A stretch of DNA of 64,000 nt from Cloacibacterium rupense (GCF_014645495.1 NZ_BMLV01000005.1:182578-246577), one strand, 5' to 3'. Positions 27,805 through 38,128 are shown, counted from the stretch's first letter. Notes: generated from the sequence alone by a model not told the origin. A program made the numbers and translations.

Positions 27805-30414
27805 TTATTTCATTCTAGGATTAATGAGTTTTGCGACTGTAGAAGTCCAGCCAGTTTGGTGAGAAGCACCAACTCCTCGACCGTTGTCACCATGGAAATA
27901 TTCGTAGAACATGATGTAATTTTTGAAATGTTCGTCTTCATTAAATTTATTTACATTTCCGTTAAAAGCTCTTTTTCCTTCTTTGTTTTTAAGGAAAATG
28001 TTAGATAGCCTTCTGCTAAGATTTTCAGCTACTTCATTTAAATTTTTATACTGATTACTCCCCGTAGGAAACTCTACTTTTAGACTGTTATCATAATAAA
28101 AATAGAAACGTTGTAAACTTTCTACAATCAAGAAATTGATTGGGAACCAAATTGGGCCTCGCCAATTGCTATTACCACCAAACATTCTACTGTCACTTTC
28201 TGCTGGTGTGTAGTGCACCACGTGATTTTCGCCATTAATTTCTAATTGAAAAGGAGTTTCTTCATAAATTTTAGACATAGAACGAATCCCGAATTCACTT
28301 AAAAATTCTTTTTCGTCTAGCATTCTATTTAATATTTTTTTCAATCTGGTTTTTCTTAAGATACTCATGAGGTGCTTTCTACCTTTACCTTCCATTTCCC
28401 AATGAGAAACTAGATTTGCCAATTCTTTTTTATTTTTAAGAATCCAGTCCATTCTTTTCTTAAATTTTGGTAATTTTTCTAGCATTTCGTGCTCTATGAC
28501 TTCTACCGCAAAAAGAGGAATAAGACCTACAATACTTCTTAATTTCAAAGAAATACCTGTACCGTCATTCAACTGTAAAACATCATAAAAGAATCCGTCT
28601 TCTTCATTCCAAAGTCCGCTTTTATCCTCACCTAAATTCTCCATCGCTTCTGCTATATAGAGATAATGCTCAAAAAACTTAATCGCCATGTCTTCGTAAA
28701 CGGGATTGTAAAGTGCCAATTCCATGGCAATTCTCATCATATTAAGAGCAAACATGGCCATCCAAGAAGTTCCGTCTGCTTGTTCTAGATATTCACCATT
28801 TTGAAACTGTGTATTTCGGTCGAATGCGCCAATGTTATCTAAACCAAGGAAACCTCCACCAAAAACATTATTCCCATTTTTATCTTTTCTGTTGACCCAC
28901 CAAGTAAAATTCAGTAACAATTTTTGAAAAACACTTTCTAAAAATGCTAAATCTGGTTTTCCTTTAATTTTTTCATCAATTTTAAAAACTCGAAAGGTAC
29001 TCCAAGCGTGAACCGGAGGATTAACATCAGAAAAATCCCATTCATAGGCTGGTAATTGACCGTTTGGATGCATATACCATTCTTTGGTCAATAATTGCAA
29101 TTGATTTTTAGCAAAATCAGGGTCTAGAATACTAAAACTTACACAATGAAAAGCCAAATCCCAAGTTGCAAACCATGGATATTCCCATTTATCTGGCATA
29201 GAAATGATGTCTTTATTGTGCATGTGTTTCCATTCTGTATTTCTCACAAAATGGTCAAAATTTCTTTGAACAGGAAAATTTGGGTCGCCTTTTAACCATT
29301 TTCCTACATTATAATGATAAAACTGTTTGTTCCAAAGTAAACCAGCAAAAGCTTGTCTTTGCACGTTTTTTTCGTCTTCATCAGTAATATCTTTTTGAAT
29401 TTCTGTATAAAATTCATCTGCTTCTTTCTTTCTCAATTCAAAAACCTCATCAAAATCAAAAAAAGCATTTTCCATTTTATGAGGAGACAGTCTGAAATCA
29501 AATGTCTTAGTTTCTCCTGCTTCTAATTCAGTATCGATGAGAAATGCAGCCTTGGTTCCAAATTTTTTCGGATTTACAGTGTTTTTTTTATGTATTACAT
29601 GGTTATTAATGCCATCTTTAAAGTATTTACTACCAGATTTTTTTCCATAGAGTTTTTCGGTATTGGTCTCATTTTCGCAAAAAAGAATCTTGACGTCTTT
29701 TTCTCTAGAATATAATTTTTTTACATCTAATCTATTGTGCTCTACATCAATCTGGCCTCTGTGGTTTGTAGTTAAATACGGTTTATAAAAATTGTATCCC
29801 CAGCTCCAGTTATTTCTGTACCAAAGTGTAGGAAGAATGACCAATGGTGCTTTTACAGAATTTCTATTGGTAACCGAAACTCGAATTAAAATATCATCGT
29901 GATGAATTTTGGCATATTCTATAAAAATATCAAAATACTCATCTTTATCAAAAACGCCGGTGTCTATAAGCTCATATTCTTGCTCTTTATTACTTCTCTG
30001 GGCATTGGTGTTGATTAAATCTTCATAAGGAAAAGGATTCTGTGGATATTTATACACCATTTTCATATAACTATGCGTAGGCGTATTGTCTAAATAGTAA
30101 AAAACTTCTTTGATGTCTTCTCCGTGATTTCCTTGGTAATTGCTTAGCCCAAAGAATCTTTCTTTAACCATTTTATCCTTTTTGTTCCAAAAAGAAAAAG
30201 CGAAACACAATTGTTGGTCTTCATCTGAAATCCCAGCGATACCTTCTTCTGCCCATCTGTAAGCTCTAGCCTCAGCATCATCATGACCTGTAGCTTCCCA
30301 AGTATTACCATCAGCACTATAGTCTTCTCTTACATTTCCCCATTGTCTATTGCTAACGTAAGGTCCCCAATTTCTGTAATTTATATCTTGTAATCTTAAT
30401 TTTTCTGCTTCCAT
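27805..30414 (-). CDS. GH63-like (MGH1 type) glucosidase
   Basis: Cytosolic-looking protein of 869 residues without signal peptide, related to mannosyl-oligosaccharide glucosidases of family GH63. Typical features are the N-terminal block around WGPYVSNRQWGNVREDYS and a C-terminal (alpha/alpha)6-type domain with the segments PYEW-like WEYPWFATWDLAFHCV, GFLGLDN and NWRGPIWFP. Bacterial members cleave glucosyl or related alpha-linked sugars; the substrate is not known. It is divergent from the methionine cluster and has no visible partner genes. Confidence 0.82.
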   Translation of the reverse strand: MEAEKLRLQDINYRNWGPYVSNRQWGNVREDYSADGNTWEATGHDDAEARAYRWAEEGIAGISDEDQQLCFAFSFWNKKDKMVKERFFGLSNYQGNHGEDIKEVFYYLDNTPTHSYMKMVYKYPQNPFPYEDLINTNAQRSNKEQEYELIDTGVFDKDEYFDIFIEYAKIHHDDILIRVSVTNRNSVKAPLVILPTLWYRNNWSWGYNFYKPYLTTNHRGQIDVEHNRLDVKKLYSREKDVKILFCENETNTEKLYGKKSGSKYFKDGINNHVIHKKNTVNPKKFGTKAAFLIDTELEAGETKTFDFRLSPHKMENAFFDFDEVFELRKKEADEFYTEIQKDITDEDEKNVQRQAFAGLLWNKQFYHYNVGKWLKGDPNFPVQRNFDHFVRNTEWKHMHNKDIISMPDKWEYPWFATWDLAFHCVSFSILDPDFAKNQLQLLTKEWYMHPNGQLPAYEWDFSDVNPPVHAWSTFRVFKIDEKIKGKPDLAFLESVFQKLLLNFTWWVNRKDKNGNNVFGGGFLGLDNIGAFDRNTQFQNGEYLEQADGTSWMAMFALNMMRIAMELALYNPVYEDMAIKFFEHYLYIAEAMENLGEDKSGLWNEEDGFFYDVLQLNDGTGISLKLRSIVGLIPLFAVEVIEHEMLEKLPKFKKRMDWILKNKKELANLVSHWEMEGKGRKHLMSILRKTRLKKILNRMLDEKEFLSEFGIRSMSKIYEETPFQLEINGENHVVHYTPAESDSRMFGGNSNWRGPIWFPINFLIVESLQRFYFYYDNSLKVEFPTGSNQYKNLNEVAENLSRRLSNIFLKNKEGKRAFNGNVNKFNEDEHFKNYIMFYEYFHGDNGRGVGASHQTGWTSTVAKLINPRMK

Positions 30415-30443
30415 AATCTTCTATTTTTCATTAAATCTAAATA

Positions 30444-30451
30444 CGAAGGTA
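30444..30451 (-). promoter_or_regulatory. -7 promoter element for the GH63-like gene
   Basis: TACCTTCG on the minus strand, 29 bases before the start codon; fits TAnnTTCG. Confidence 0.45.
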
Positions 30452-30526
30452 GAAAAAAATAAAAAAATGAGTATTTCGTCTCCATTAATTTTAAAAAACC
30501 AATTTTCAAATGTGGAAAAAATGCAA

Positions 30527-30534
30527 TAGTTTTG
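30527..30534 (+). promoter_or_regulatory. -7 promoter element for the SAM riboswitch-metH unit
   Basis: TAGTTTTG, about 30 bases before the first helix of the riboswitch, so the aptamer would lie wholly within the leader RNA. Confidence 0.55.
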
Positions 30535-30563
30535 CAAAAAATTGTTCTTATAAAAATCTCGAA

Positions 30564-30670
30564 ATGTTATCAAGAAAAGTGGAGGGAATAGACCCTATGA
30601 AACTTTAGCAACCTCTTGTTTTAGAATAAGAAAGGTGCTGCATTCTACCTAATTTTTGGATAGATAACCC
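30564..30670 (+). ncRNA. SAM-I (S-box) riboswitch
   Basis: The S-box core can be read in order: the closing helix GTTATC (30566-30571) with GATAAC (30663-30668), then GTGGAGGGAATAGACCCTATGAA, TAGCAACCT, a short hairpin and AAGGTGCT followed by CTACC. It binds S-adenosylmethionine in the leader RNA. The gene behind it encodes part of methionine synthase, the expected target. Assignment by motif; not folded by software. Confidence 0.9.
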
Positions 30671-30672
30671 TG

Positions 30673-30712
30673 TTATTCTAAAAGTTGAAATTTCTACACA
30701 GAATTTCTTTTT
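30673..30712 (+). terminator. Expression platform of the SAM riboswitch
   Basis: TTATTCTAAAA at 30673-30683 is exactly complementary (11 bases) to TTTTAGAATAA at 30619-30629 inside the aptamer. Just after it, GAAATTTCT (30687-30695) and AGAATTTC (30700-30707) form a hairpin with one bulge, followed by five T. The layout suggests a switch by alternative pairing, with the hairpin acting as a weak terminator. Mechanism inferred. Confidence 0.55.
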
Positions 30713-30738
30713 AACATTTCAAAAAATATATTAATAAA

Positions 30739-31752
30739 ATGAACTCTAGAACTCAACAGCTTTACGAAGCTCTTAATAAAAGAATTCTTGTGTTAGACGG
30801 AGCTATGGGAACCATGCTTCAGCGTTACAAATTTGAGGAGGAAGATTACCGTGGCGAAAGATTTAAAGATTGGAAATCTCCTGTAAAAGGTAATAATGAT
30901 TTGCTTTCTCTTACACAACCACGCGCTATAGCAGAAGTTCACAAAAAATATCTAGAAGCTGGTGCAGACATTATAGAAACCAACACATTTTCTGCAACTA
31001 CCATTGCAATGGCAGATTATCATATGGAAGAATTGGTCTATGACCTCAACTATGAATCTGCTAAAATTGCGAGAAAAGTTTGCGATGAGTTTACCGCTCT
31101 AAATCCTGAAAAACCGAGATTTGTTGCAGGTTCTATTGGTCCAACTAACAAGACAGCTTCTCTTTCGCCAGATGTTAATGATCCTGGTTATCGTGCGATT
31201 ACTTTCGATGAATTAAGAATTGCCTACAAACAACAATGCGAAGCATTGCTAGATGGTGGTGCAGATTTACTTTTGGTAGAAACTATTTTTGATACTTTAA
31301 ATGCAAAAGCCGCACTTTTTGCCATTGATGAAATTCAGGAAGAAAGAAATATAAAAATCCCAATTATGGTTTCTGGAACCATTACAGATGCTTCTGGAAG
31401 AACATTGAGCGGACAAACTGCGGAAGCATTTTTGGTTTCTGTTTCGCATCTTAATTTGTTGAGCGTTGGTTTTAATTGTGCTTTGGGTGCAAAACAATTA
31501 ACACCGTATTTAGAAACGATTTCTAATCAATCAGAATTTTTTGTCTCTGCTTATCCTAATGCAGGTTTACCAAATGCTTTTGGACATTATGATGAAACGC
31601 CAGAAGTTATGGCAGAACAAATCAGAGAATATGCAGAAAAAGGATTGATTAACATTATTGGTGGTTGTTGCGGAACTACACCAGACCACATAAAAGCAAT
31701 TGCAGAATTGGTGAAAAATTATCAACCAAGAAAAATCAATTTGGTTATTTGA
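30739..31752 (+). CDS. metH: Methionine synthase, homocysteine-binding half
   Basis: Homocysteine S-methyltransferase domain protein of 337 residues, equal to the N-terminal module of cobalamin-dependent MetH. Zinc ligands are visible in GFNCALG (around residue 247) and [10 protein letters not shown] (around residue 314); the GAMGT motif near the N-terminus is typical. The rest of MetH is the next gene, so the enzyme must work as two chains. Both are downstream of the SAM riboswitch, so high SAM should reduce expression. The protein ends cleanly after the domain, so this is a natural split and not a broken gene. Confidence 0.92.
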   Translation: MNSRTQQLYEALNKRILVLDGAMGTMLQRYKFEEEDYRGERFKDWKSPVKGNNDLLSLTQPRAIAEVHKKYLEAGADIIETNTFSATTIAMADYHMEELVYDLNYESAKIARKVCDEFTALNPEKPRFVAGSIGPTNKTASLSPDVNDPGYRAITFDELRIAYKQQCEALLDGGADLLLVETIFDTLNAKAALFAIDEIQEERNIKIPIMVSGTITDASGRTLSGQTAEAFLVSVSHLNLLSVGFNCALGAKQLTPYLETISNQSEFFVSAYPNAGLPNAFGHYDETPEVMAEQIREYAEKGLINIIGGCCGTTPDHIKAIAELVKNYQPRKINLVI

Positions 31753-31789
31753 GGATGAGATAATGTGATAATTCACTCAAAACATTCCA

Positions 31790-31819
31790 AAATTACCTCA
31801 TTAGCAAATTACCTCATTA
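31790..31819. repeat. Tandem 14-bp repeat between the metH halves
   Basis: AAATTACCTCATTA occurs at 31790-31803 and again at 31806-31819. It fills the 72-base gap between the two methionine synthase genes together with a GATAATGTGATAATT-like segment. Confidence 0.7.
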
Positions 31820-31824
31820 AAAAT

Positions 31825-34479
31825 ATGAAATATTTAAAACTTTCAGGTCTAGAACCTTTAATTATAACTCCAGAATCCAATTTTATTAATGTTGGAGAGC
31901 GAACCAATGTTGCAGGCTCTAAGAAATTTCTTCGATTGATTAAAGAAGAAAAATTTTCCGAAGCATTGGATATTGCAAGACATCAAGTAGAAGGTGGCGC
32001 ACAAATTTTGGATGTTAACTTCGATGATGGATTGCTTGATGGAAAATACTGTATGGTTAAATTCCTTAATCTCATTGCTTCCGAACCCGATATTGCCAGA
32101 ATTCCGATTATGATAGATTCTTCAAAATGGGAAATTTTGGAAGCTGGTTTACAAGTAGTTCAAGGAAAATGCGTGGTCAATTCCATCAGTTTAAAAGGTG
32201 GAGAAGAAGAATTTATCAGACAAGCAAAAGCGATAAAAAGATACGGAGCTGCGGTAATTGTAATGGCTTTCGACGAAATCGGACAAGCTGATAATTACGA
32301 ACGTAGAATCGAAATTTGTAAAAGAAGTTACCAAATTTTGACAGAAATTGTAAAATTTCCTGCCGAAGATATTATTTTCGATTTGAATATTTTCCCAGTT
32401 GCTACAGGTATGGAAGAACACCGTAGAAACGCTTTAGATTTCATCAATGCAACAAAATGGGTTCGAGAAAACTTGCCTTACGTTTCGGTTTCGGGTGGCG
32501 TTTCTAATGTTTCTTTTTCATTTAGAGGAAATGATTCGGTGAGAGAAGCAATGCACTCGGTTTTCTTGTATCACGCCATTAAAAACGGAATGAATATGGG
32601 AATCGTAAATCCTGCAATGCTAGAAGTTTATGACGAGATTCCGAAAGAATTATTAGAATTGGTAGAAGATGTAATGCTTGACAGAAGAGACGATGCTACC
32701 GAAAGATTACTAGATTATTCCGAAAAACATAAGTCTGTAAAAAAAGAAATTGTAGAAAATCTAGAATGGAGAAATCTGCCTTTGCAAGATAGAATTACGC
32801 ATTCTTTGGTGAAAGGAATTGACCGTTTTATAGAAGAAGATGTAGAAGAAGCTCGAAAAGTCTCTGCAAAACCTTTAGATGTTATTGAAGGAAACTTAAT
32901 GACAGGAATGAGCGTTGTTGGAGATTTATTTGGAAGCGGAAAAATGTTTTTACCACAGGTAGTAAAATCTGCGAGAGTGATGAAAAAAGCGGTTGCTTAT
33001 CTTCAACCTTTCATTGAAGCTGAAAAAGATTCTGCTCAAAAAGCTAACGGAAAAGTATTAATGGCAACTGTAAAAGGCGATGTTCACGATATTGGTAAAA
33101 ATATTGTGAGCGTGGTTTTGGGTTGTAACAATTACGAAATTGTAGATTTAGGAGTGATGGTTCCTGCCGAAAAAATTATTCAAACTGCGATTGATGAAAA
33201 AGTAGATGTGATTGGTTTGAGTGGTTTAATTACGCCAAGTTTAGACGAAATGGTGCATATTGCCAATGAATTAGAACGCAGAAATTTAGATTTTCCGTTG
33301 ATGATTGGTGGTGCAACAACTTCTAAAGCGCACACTGCGGTAAAAATTGATCCAAAATATAAAAATGCGGTAATTCACGTAAACGATGCTTCCAGAGCAG
33401 TTGGAGTAGTGAGTTCTTTGTTGAGCAATAGAAATGCAGAATACGTTTCGGAATTGAAAACCGATTATGCAGATTTCCGTGAGAAATTTTTGAATAGACA
33501 AGTTGATAAAGAATATATTTCGATTGAAGAAGCGAGAAATAAGAAATTTAAGATTGATTGGGAAAACGAAGAAATTGTAAAACCGAAAAATTTAGGTGTT
33601 CAAATAATTGAAAATCAAAATTTAGAAGAATTAATTCCTTATATCGATTGGAGCCCGTTTTTTAGAAGTTGGGATTTATTTGGTAAATATCCACAAATTT
33701 TAAAAGATGAAGTGGTAGGCGAACAAGCAACTGAACTTTTTGCGGATGCTCAAAAAATGCTTCAAAAAATTGTAGATGAAAAACTTTTGACCGCAAAAGC
33801 AATTTTCGGGATTTTTCCTGCAAATTCTAATGAGCAAGATGATATTGAACTGAAAAATGGTGAAGAAACATTCACTTTCAGAACGCTTCGTCAACAACAC
33901 AAAAAATCGGAAGGTAAAGAATATTTAGCTTTGAGCGATTTTATTGCGCCTAAAACTTCAGGAAAGCAAGATTACATCGGTGTTTTTGCGGTGACAACAG
34001 GTTTTGGAACTGATGAATTGGCCCAACAATATGAAGCAGAACACGATGATTACAATGCCATTATGGTAAAAGCTATAGCAGATAGATTCGCAGAAGCTTT
34101 TGCAGAATTTTTGCACAAAAAAGTAAGAACGGAAATTTGGGCATATTCTAACGATGAAAATTTAGAAAACGACGATTTAATTGCAGAAAAATATGTAGGA
34201 ATTCGTCCTGCTCCTGGTTATCCTGCTTGTCCGGATCATTTGGAAAAAACCACAATTTGGGATTTACTAAAAGTGAAAGAAAATATTGGTTTAGAATTGA
34301 CGGACAGTTTGGCAATGTTTCCTACTGCTTCGGTTTCTGGGTATTATTTTGCCAATCCTAAAGCGAAATATTTTGGGGTAGGGAAAATTGCAGAAGACCA
34401 ATTGAAAGATTACGCCGAAAGAAAAAATATAGATTTAGAGTTCGCGAGAAAATGGCTGAGCCCGAATTTGGCGGATTAA
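31825..34479 (+). CDS. metH: Methionine synthase, folate, B12 and activation modules
   Basis: Protein of 884 residues holding the remaining three MetH modules: the pterin (methyl-THF) domain (about 1-310; [14 protein letters not shown]), the cobalamin domain (about 320-560) with DVHDIGKNI around residue 419 supplying the B12 lower ligand His, and the C-terminal AdoMet activation domain ([12 protein letters not shown] around residue 794). It transfers methyl from methyl-THF through cobalamin to homocysteine bound by the preceding protein. The ATG at 31825 is chosen because [12 protein letters not shown] is the domain start; a GTG 60 bases upstream would translate the repeat. Confidence 0.93.
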   Translation: MKYLKLSGLEPLIITPESNFINVGERTNVAGSKKFLRLIKEEKFSEALDIARHQVEGGAQILDVNFDDGLLDGKYCMVKFLNLIASEPDIARIPIMIDSSKWEILEAGLQVVQGKCVVNSISLKGGEEEFIRQAKAIKRYGAAVIVMAFDEIGQADNYERRIEICKRSYQILTEIVKFPAEDIIFDLNIFPVATGMEEHRRNALDFINATKWVRENLPYVSVSGGVSNVSFSFRGNDSVREAMHSVFLYHAIKNGMNMGIVNPAMLEVYDEIPKELLELVEDVMLDRRDDATERLLDYSEKHKSVKKEIVENLEWRNLPLQDRITHSLVKGIDRFIEEDVEEARKVSAKPLDVIEGNLMTGMSVVGDLFGSGKMFLPQVVKSARVMKKAVAYLQPFIEAEKDSAQKANGKVLMATVKGDVHDIGKNIVSVVLGCNNYEIVDLGVMVPAEKIIQTAIDEKVDVIGLSGLITPSLDEMVHIANELERRNLDFPLMIGGATTSKAHTAVKIDPKYKNAVIHVNDASRAVGVVSSLLSNRNAEYVSELKTDYADFREKFLNRQVDKEYISIEEARNKKFKIDWENEEIVKPKNLGVQIIENQNLEELIPYIDWSPFFRSWDLFGKYPQILKDEVVGEQATELFADAQKMLQKIVDEKLLTAKAIFGIFPANSNEQDDIELKNGEETFTFRTLRQQHKKSEGKEYLALSDFIAPKTSGKQDYIGVFAVTTGFGTDELAQQYEAEHDDYNAIMVKAIADRFAEAFAEFLHKKVRTEIWAYSNDENLENDDLIAEKYVGIRPAPGYPACPDHLEKTTIWDLLKVKENIGLELTDSLAMFPTASVSGYYFANPKAKYFGVGKIAEDQLKDYAERKNIDLEFARKWLSPNLAD

Positions 34480-34867
34480 TTTTTAACAGCAAAAGCAGCA
34501 AAAGATTTTATTGAAGAAATTTCAGTTTTTCAAAAAAACAAAAAAGTTGATTTTTCATATGATAAAAATTGTTCCGTAGGAACAAAATGTTTGTAGAAAA
34601 AATAAAGCGTAGAAAAGGGCGCTCCGTAGGAGCGCAATATAAAAAACATAAATTTATAGCACTATCATTTCGCGTGAGCGATTGCAGTGGAAATCCTTTT
34701 TTTGCTTGGGAAAAGTTTTGGCAAAAAAAGATTGTAACGGAAAGCGCGGTTTTGTAAAAAACACTCGGATTTAGCCTTGGATTTTTTACAAAACACGCCC
34801 AAAATAAATTTAAAATAATAAAAATATAAGAAATAGGAACGGATTGCTTCGTTCCTCGCAAGGACAA
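34480..34867. repeat. Gene-free stretch packed with inverted repeats
   Basis: No gene in 388 bases. It holds two related hairpins with a CCGTAGG centre (34569-34585 and 34619-34635, each a 7-bp stem), a 10-bp stem with T and A tracts (34696-34705 with 34721-34730), a 13-bp perfect stem with a 20-base loop (34749-34761 with 34782-34794), and a GATTGCTTCGTTCCTCGCAA element at 34842-34861. A similar set lies between 62.5 and 63.2 kb. Confidence 0.75.
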
Positions 34868-35824
34868 ATGAAAATTACAGAACACATACAAAACGCCAAC
34901 GGAAAAGCGCTATTTTCTTTTGAGGTAATTCCGCCGCAAAAAGGGTCTAGCATAAATGATTTGTACAAAAATATAGATCCTCTGATGGAGTTTAAACCTC
35001 CTTTTATAGACGTAACCACTTCTAGAGAAGAATATATTTTTATAGAAAAAGAAAACGGACTTTTTGAGAAAAAAATCACCAGAAAACGCCCCGGAACAAT
35101 AGGAATTTGTGCTTCTCTTCAACATAAATATGGTGTAGATACGGTGCCTCATATCTTGTGTGGAGGTTTTAATAAAGAAGAAACAGAATACGCTTTGATT
35201 GAATGCCAATATCTTGGCATTCAGAATATTATGGCTTTGCGTGGAGATTCTAGAAAAGATGAACCGTATTTTAAAGCGCACAGCGAAGGACATCCTTTTG
35301 CGTCTGATTTGGTGAAGCAAATTAAGGATTTGAACTCTGGGAAATTCCTTCACGAAGAAATAGAAGTTGCCGAAAATATGGATTTTTGTATTGGCGTAGC
35401 TGGTTATCCTGAGAAACATCTAGAAGCTCCAAGTTTGAATTATGACTTGCAAATGCTGAAACAAAAAGTAGAAAATGGCGCAGATTATATCGTAACACAA
35501 ATGTTTTTTGACAATCAAAAGTTTTTTGATTTTGTAAAACAAGTTCGTGCCATGGGAATAGAAGTTCCGATTATCCCAGGAATTAAACCGATTGCTACGA
35601 AAAGTCATTTGCAGATTTTACCTCAGATTTTTAGAATTGATTTGCCTGAAGCTTTGATTAATGAAGTTCAAAAATGTAAAACAACCACCGAAGTAAGACA
35701 GGTAGGAATAGAATGGGCGATACAACAGAGTAAAGAATTACTGGATTTTGGGGTGCCAGTTTTGCATTACTATTCTATGGGGAAAAGTGATAATATTTAC
35801 AAAATAGCTAAAGAAATTTTCTAA
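34868..35824 (+). CDS. metF: Methylenetetrahydrofolate reductase
   Basis: FAD enzyme of 318 residues that reduces 5,10-methylene-THF to methyl-THF, the methyl donor for MetH encoded just upstream. The TIM-barrel motifs SFEVIPPQKG (near the start), GIQNIMALRGD, GVAGYPEKH, QMFFDN and PGIKPI are all present. The start at 34868 is chosen because upstream codons belong to an intergenic repeat. The 388-base repeat-rich gap makes co-transcription with metH uncertain, and I see no second SAM riboswitch. Confidence 0.94.
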   Translation: MKITEHIQNANGKALFSFEVIPPQKGSSINDLYKNIDPLMEFKPPFIDVTTSREEYIFIEKENGLFEKKITRKRPGTIGICASLQHKYGVDTVPHILCGGFNKEETEYALIECQYLGIQNIMALRGDSRKDEPYFKAHSEGHPFASDLVKQIKDLNSGKFLHEEIEVAENMDFCIGVAGYPEKHLEAPSLNYDLQMLKQKVENGADYIVTQMFFDNQKFFDFVKQVRAMGIEVPIIPGIKPIATKSHLQILPQIFRIDLPEALINEVQKCKTTTEVRQVGIEWAIQQSKELLDFGVPVLHYYSMGKSDNIYKIAKEIF

Positions 35825-35825
35825 A

Positions 35826-35856
35826 AAAAAATCACCGAAATTTCGGTGATTTTTTG
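35826..35856. terminator. Bidirectional terminator metF/GH13
   Basis: A 20-bp palindrome (35831-35850) flanked by A and T tracts, between convergent metF and alpha-amylase genes. Confidence 0.9.
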
Positions 35857-35858
35857 TT

Positions 35859-37229
35859 TTAATTTTTAACCCAAATCTTATATTCCCAAGGTTTTAACTG
35901 TAAAGTGTAAGAATCTTTCAAGACCGTTTTTTCTTTGCTAAAAAGTTCTGTGTAATTGCCTTGCAAGTATTTAGTATCTAATTTCACGGTAATTTCTTCA
36001 TTAGAAAAATTGAAAATTGGTAAAACCGCATCGCCATTACTCTCACGATAAAAAGATATGATTTTGTCTTGTTTATCATTTACAACCCTCACCATTTCTC
36101 CACCATATTTTCCGTTCCAAAGTGCTTGGTTTTTATGCTTTAAATCAAATAAGGTTTTGTATAAATTTTCGTATTTTAAATTACTGAAATCTATTAAATC
36201 TTTGTCAAAGAAATTCAAACTTCTATCAAGCCCTGCTTCTTGTCCGCTATACACCAAAGGCATTCCGTTTACCACTCCGCAGAAAACCATCGATAATTCT
36301 AGACCTTTTCCGAAATTTTTCTGCGGAGTTCCGTTCCAAGAATTCATATCGTGATTGTCTGTAAACAGCATTCTATAAGCATTTCTAGGAACTGAACCTA
36401 CATCGTGAGCCAAATATTCTACCAAACCGCCAATTCCTTTGTTTTGGGTAGTTGCATCTTTCAACTTATCAAATAAAGTCCAAGAATAAGTCATGTCAAA
36501 AGATTTTTTGTACAAATCTCTACTTTCCCACTCTGCTAACATAAAAACAGGCTTTATTTCGTCTAGTTCTTTTCTGGCGTTTTCCCAAAAATCTACAGGA
36601 ATAAAACCAGCAACATCTGCTCTATAACCATCAATATTGGCTTCTTTTACCCAAAACTTGAGCGCTCCTGTCATATATTTTCTAAATTCTGGATGGTTGT
36701 AATCAAAATCTATCACATCATCCCAATCATACCACGGAGTTGGTTGGAAATTTCCATCTCTGTTTTTGGTGTACCAATCTGGGTGTTCTTTTGCCAAAGG
36801 ATTATCCCAAGCAGAATGATTACCTACCCAATCTATAATCACATACATTCCTAATTTGTGTATTTCATCTACCAAATGTTTGAAATCTTGCATATTTCCA
36901 AATTCTGGATTGATTCCTTTAAAATCTTTTACGGCGTAATAACTTCCTAATTTTCCTTTTCTGTATTTCTCACCAATTGGGTGAATTGGCATCAACCAAA
37001 TAATATCAATTCCCATATTTTTGAGTCTTGGCAGATGTTTTTCAAATGCTTTGAAAGTTCCTTCTGGAGTGTATTGACGGACATTTACTTCGTAAATGGT
37101 TGCATTTTTGCTCCATTCTGGGTGCGTGATTTCTACATATTCTTTCGGAATATATTGGGTTTCATTTTTTTGAGAAAACAAGTTCTGAGAAAAAATGGTC
37201 ACCCAAATAAGAAAAAGTATTTTTTTCAT
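35859..37229 (-). CDS. GH13 alpha-amylase family protein, secreted
   Basis: Glycoside hydrolase of 456 residues with a signal peptide (residues 1-19). All three catalytic acids of GH13 are visible: Asp in GYRADVAG, Glu in LAEWES and Asp in TDNHD; the VGNHS strand is the first conserved region. A C-terminal beta domain follows. It should cut alpha-glucans in the periplasm or outside the cell. The enzyme lacks a T9SS tail. It is a single gene and not part of a recognisable susCD locus here. Confidence 0.9.
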   Translation of the reverse strand: MKKILFLIWVTIFSQNLFSQKNETQYIPKEYVEITHPEWSKNATIYEVNVRQYTPEGTFKAFEKHLPRLKNMGIDIIWLMPIHPIGEKYRKGKLGSYYAVKDFKGINPEFGNMQDFKHLVDEIHKLGMYVIIDWVGNHSAWDNPLAKEHPDWYTKNRDGNFQPTPWYDWDDVIDFDYNHPEFRKYMTGALKFWVKEANIDGYRADVAGFIPVDFWENARKELDEIKPVFMLAEWESRDLYKKSFDMTYSWTLFDKLKDATTQNKGIGGLVEYLAHDVGSVPRNAYRMLFTDNHDMNSWNGTPQKNFGKGLELSMVFCGVVNGMPLVYSGQEAGLDRSLNFFDKDLIDFSNLKYENLYKTLFDLKHKNQALWNGKYGGEMVRVVNDKQDKIISFYRESNGDAVLPIFNFSNEEITVKLDTKYLQGNYTELFSKEKTVLKDSYTLQLKPWEYKIWVKN

Positions 37230-37237
37230 AATGGTAA

Positions 37238-38128
37238 TTATTTATAATATTTTGAATATAATTGAATTAAATTTTCGGAGCTAAGGCTATCAGAAACCAA
37301 TTCTTTTGAACTGATGCACATTGCTCCACAAATGCTGCCAAATTTCATACAATCTTGCAAAGATTTCCCTTGTAGAAATCCAAAAAGAAATCCTGAGAAA
37401 TAGTTGTCTCCTGCTCCATTAGAATCTACTATCTCATCTATTTTTATTGCAGGTTCCTCTAGCCACTCTCCATTTTTTGTAAGTAAGGTAGAACCATTTT
37501 TACCGTGAGTACAAACCACAAATTCTTTACCTCTCTGAATTAGATTTTGCATTGTTTTTTTATAATCGACTAAATTATCTGAACTTAAAAATATATAATC
37601 AGAAACTTCTATAAATGGCTCGTGATAAGGATTAGAGTCTGTATAGTCATGTAAATCTGTAAAAATAGGCTTGTTTGCGTCTCGCAAAAGAGGCACAAAA
37701 TTTTTACAATAAGAAATAATATTGAGAACAATTACCTCGCTATTCTGAATATTTTGATTGATTAAATCTGCGCTAAACTCTAGATTTTCAGAAGATTGAG
37801 TCACAAAAATAGAAATCCTCTCTCCGTTTTCATTCATCAGGTTGATATGCCTCTCTGTTCCTTTATCATCAAAATCATAAAAAAAATCTACCTTATTTTT
37901 GTCCAAAAACTGAATTATTTTTTGTCCAAAAGTATCATTTCCTAAAACAGAATAAAAAGAATTGGGCACCTCTAATTTGGTAAGAGCCAAAGCTTTTCCA
38001 GTGCCAGTAGACCCTGCGGTTTCATAAAAATTAGCTTGATGAATAGTTTGTGGAATGGGCTTAGGGAACTCAGGCAAAGAAATAATATGATCAAAAGTAG
38101 TACCTCCGATAATAAAAACACGCTTCAT
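37238..38128 (-). CDS. PfkB family carbohydrate kinase
   Basis: Sugar or nucleoside kinase of 296 residues of the ribokinase fold. The C-terminal PfkB signature DSNGAGDNYFSGFLFG holds the catalytic Asp; the N-terminal part has GGTTFDHI and a TAGSTGTGKAL segment. The start is set at 38128: a longer frame reaches 38242 but would run over the 3' end of tmRNA, and a -7 element lies between. The sugar phosphorylated cannot be told. Confidence 0.88.
   Translation of the reverse strand: MKRVFIIGGTTFDHIISLPEFPKPIPQTIHQANFYETAGSTGTGKALALTKLEVPNSFYSVLGNDTFGQKIIQFLDKNKVDFFYDFDDKGTERHINLMNENGERISIFVTQSSENLEFSADLINQNIQNSEVIVLNIISYCKNFVPLLRDANKPIFTDLHDYTDSNPYHEPFIEVSDYIFLSSDNLVDYKKTMQNLIQRGKEFVVCTHGKNGSTLLTKNGEWLEEPAIKIDEIVDSNGAGDNYFSGFLFGFLQGKSLQDCMKFGSICGAMCISSKELVSDSLSSENLIQLYSKYYK

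Noticed and set aside
31765-31824. GTG start upstream of the second metH gene
   Set aside because: The added 20 residues come from the tandem AAATTACCTCATTA repeat and do not belong to the domain.
34844-34867. N-terminal extension of MetF
   Set aside because: It would translate the dispersed intergenic repeat; the family N-terminus begins at 34868.
34508-35079. Minus-strand open frames in the metH-metF gap
   Set aside because: They are built from repeat sequence and run into metF on the other strand; no coding character.
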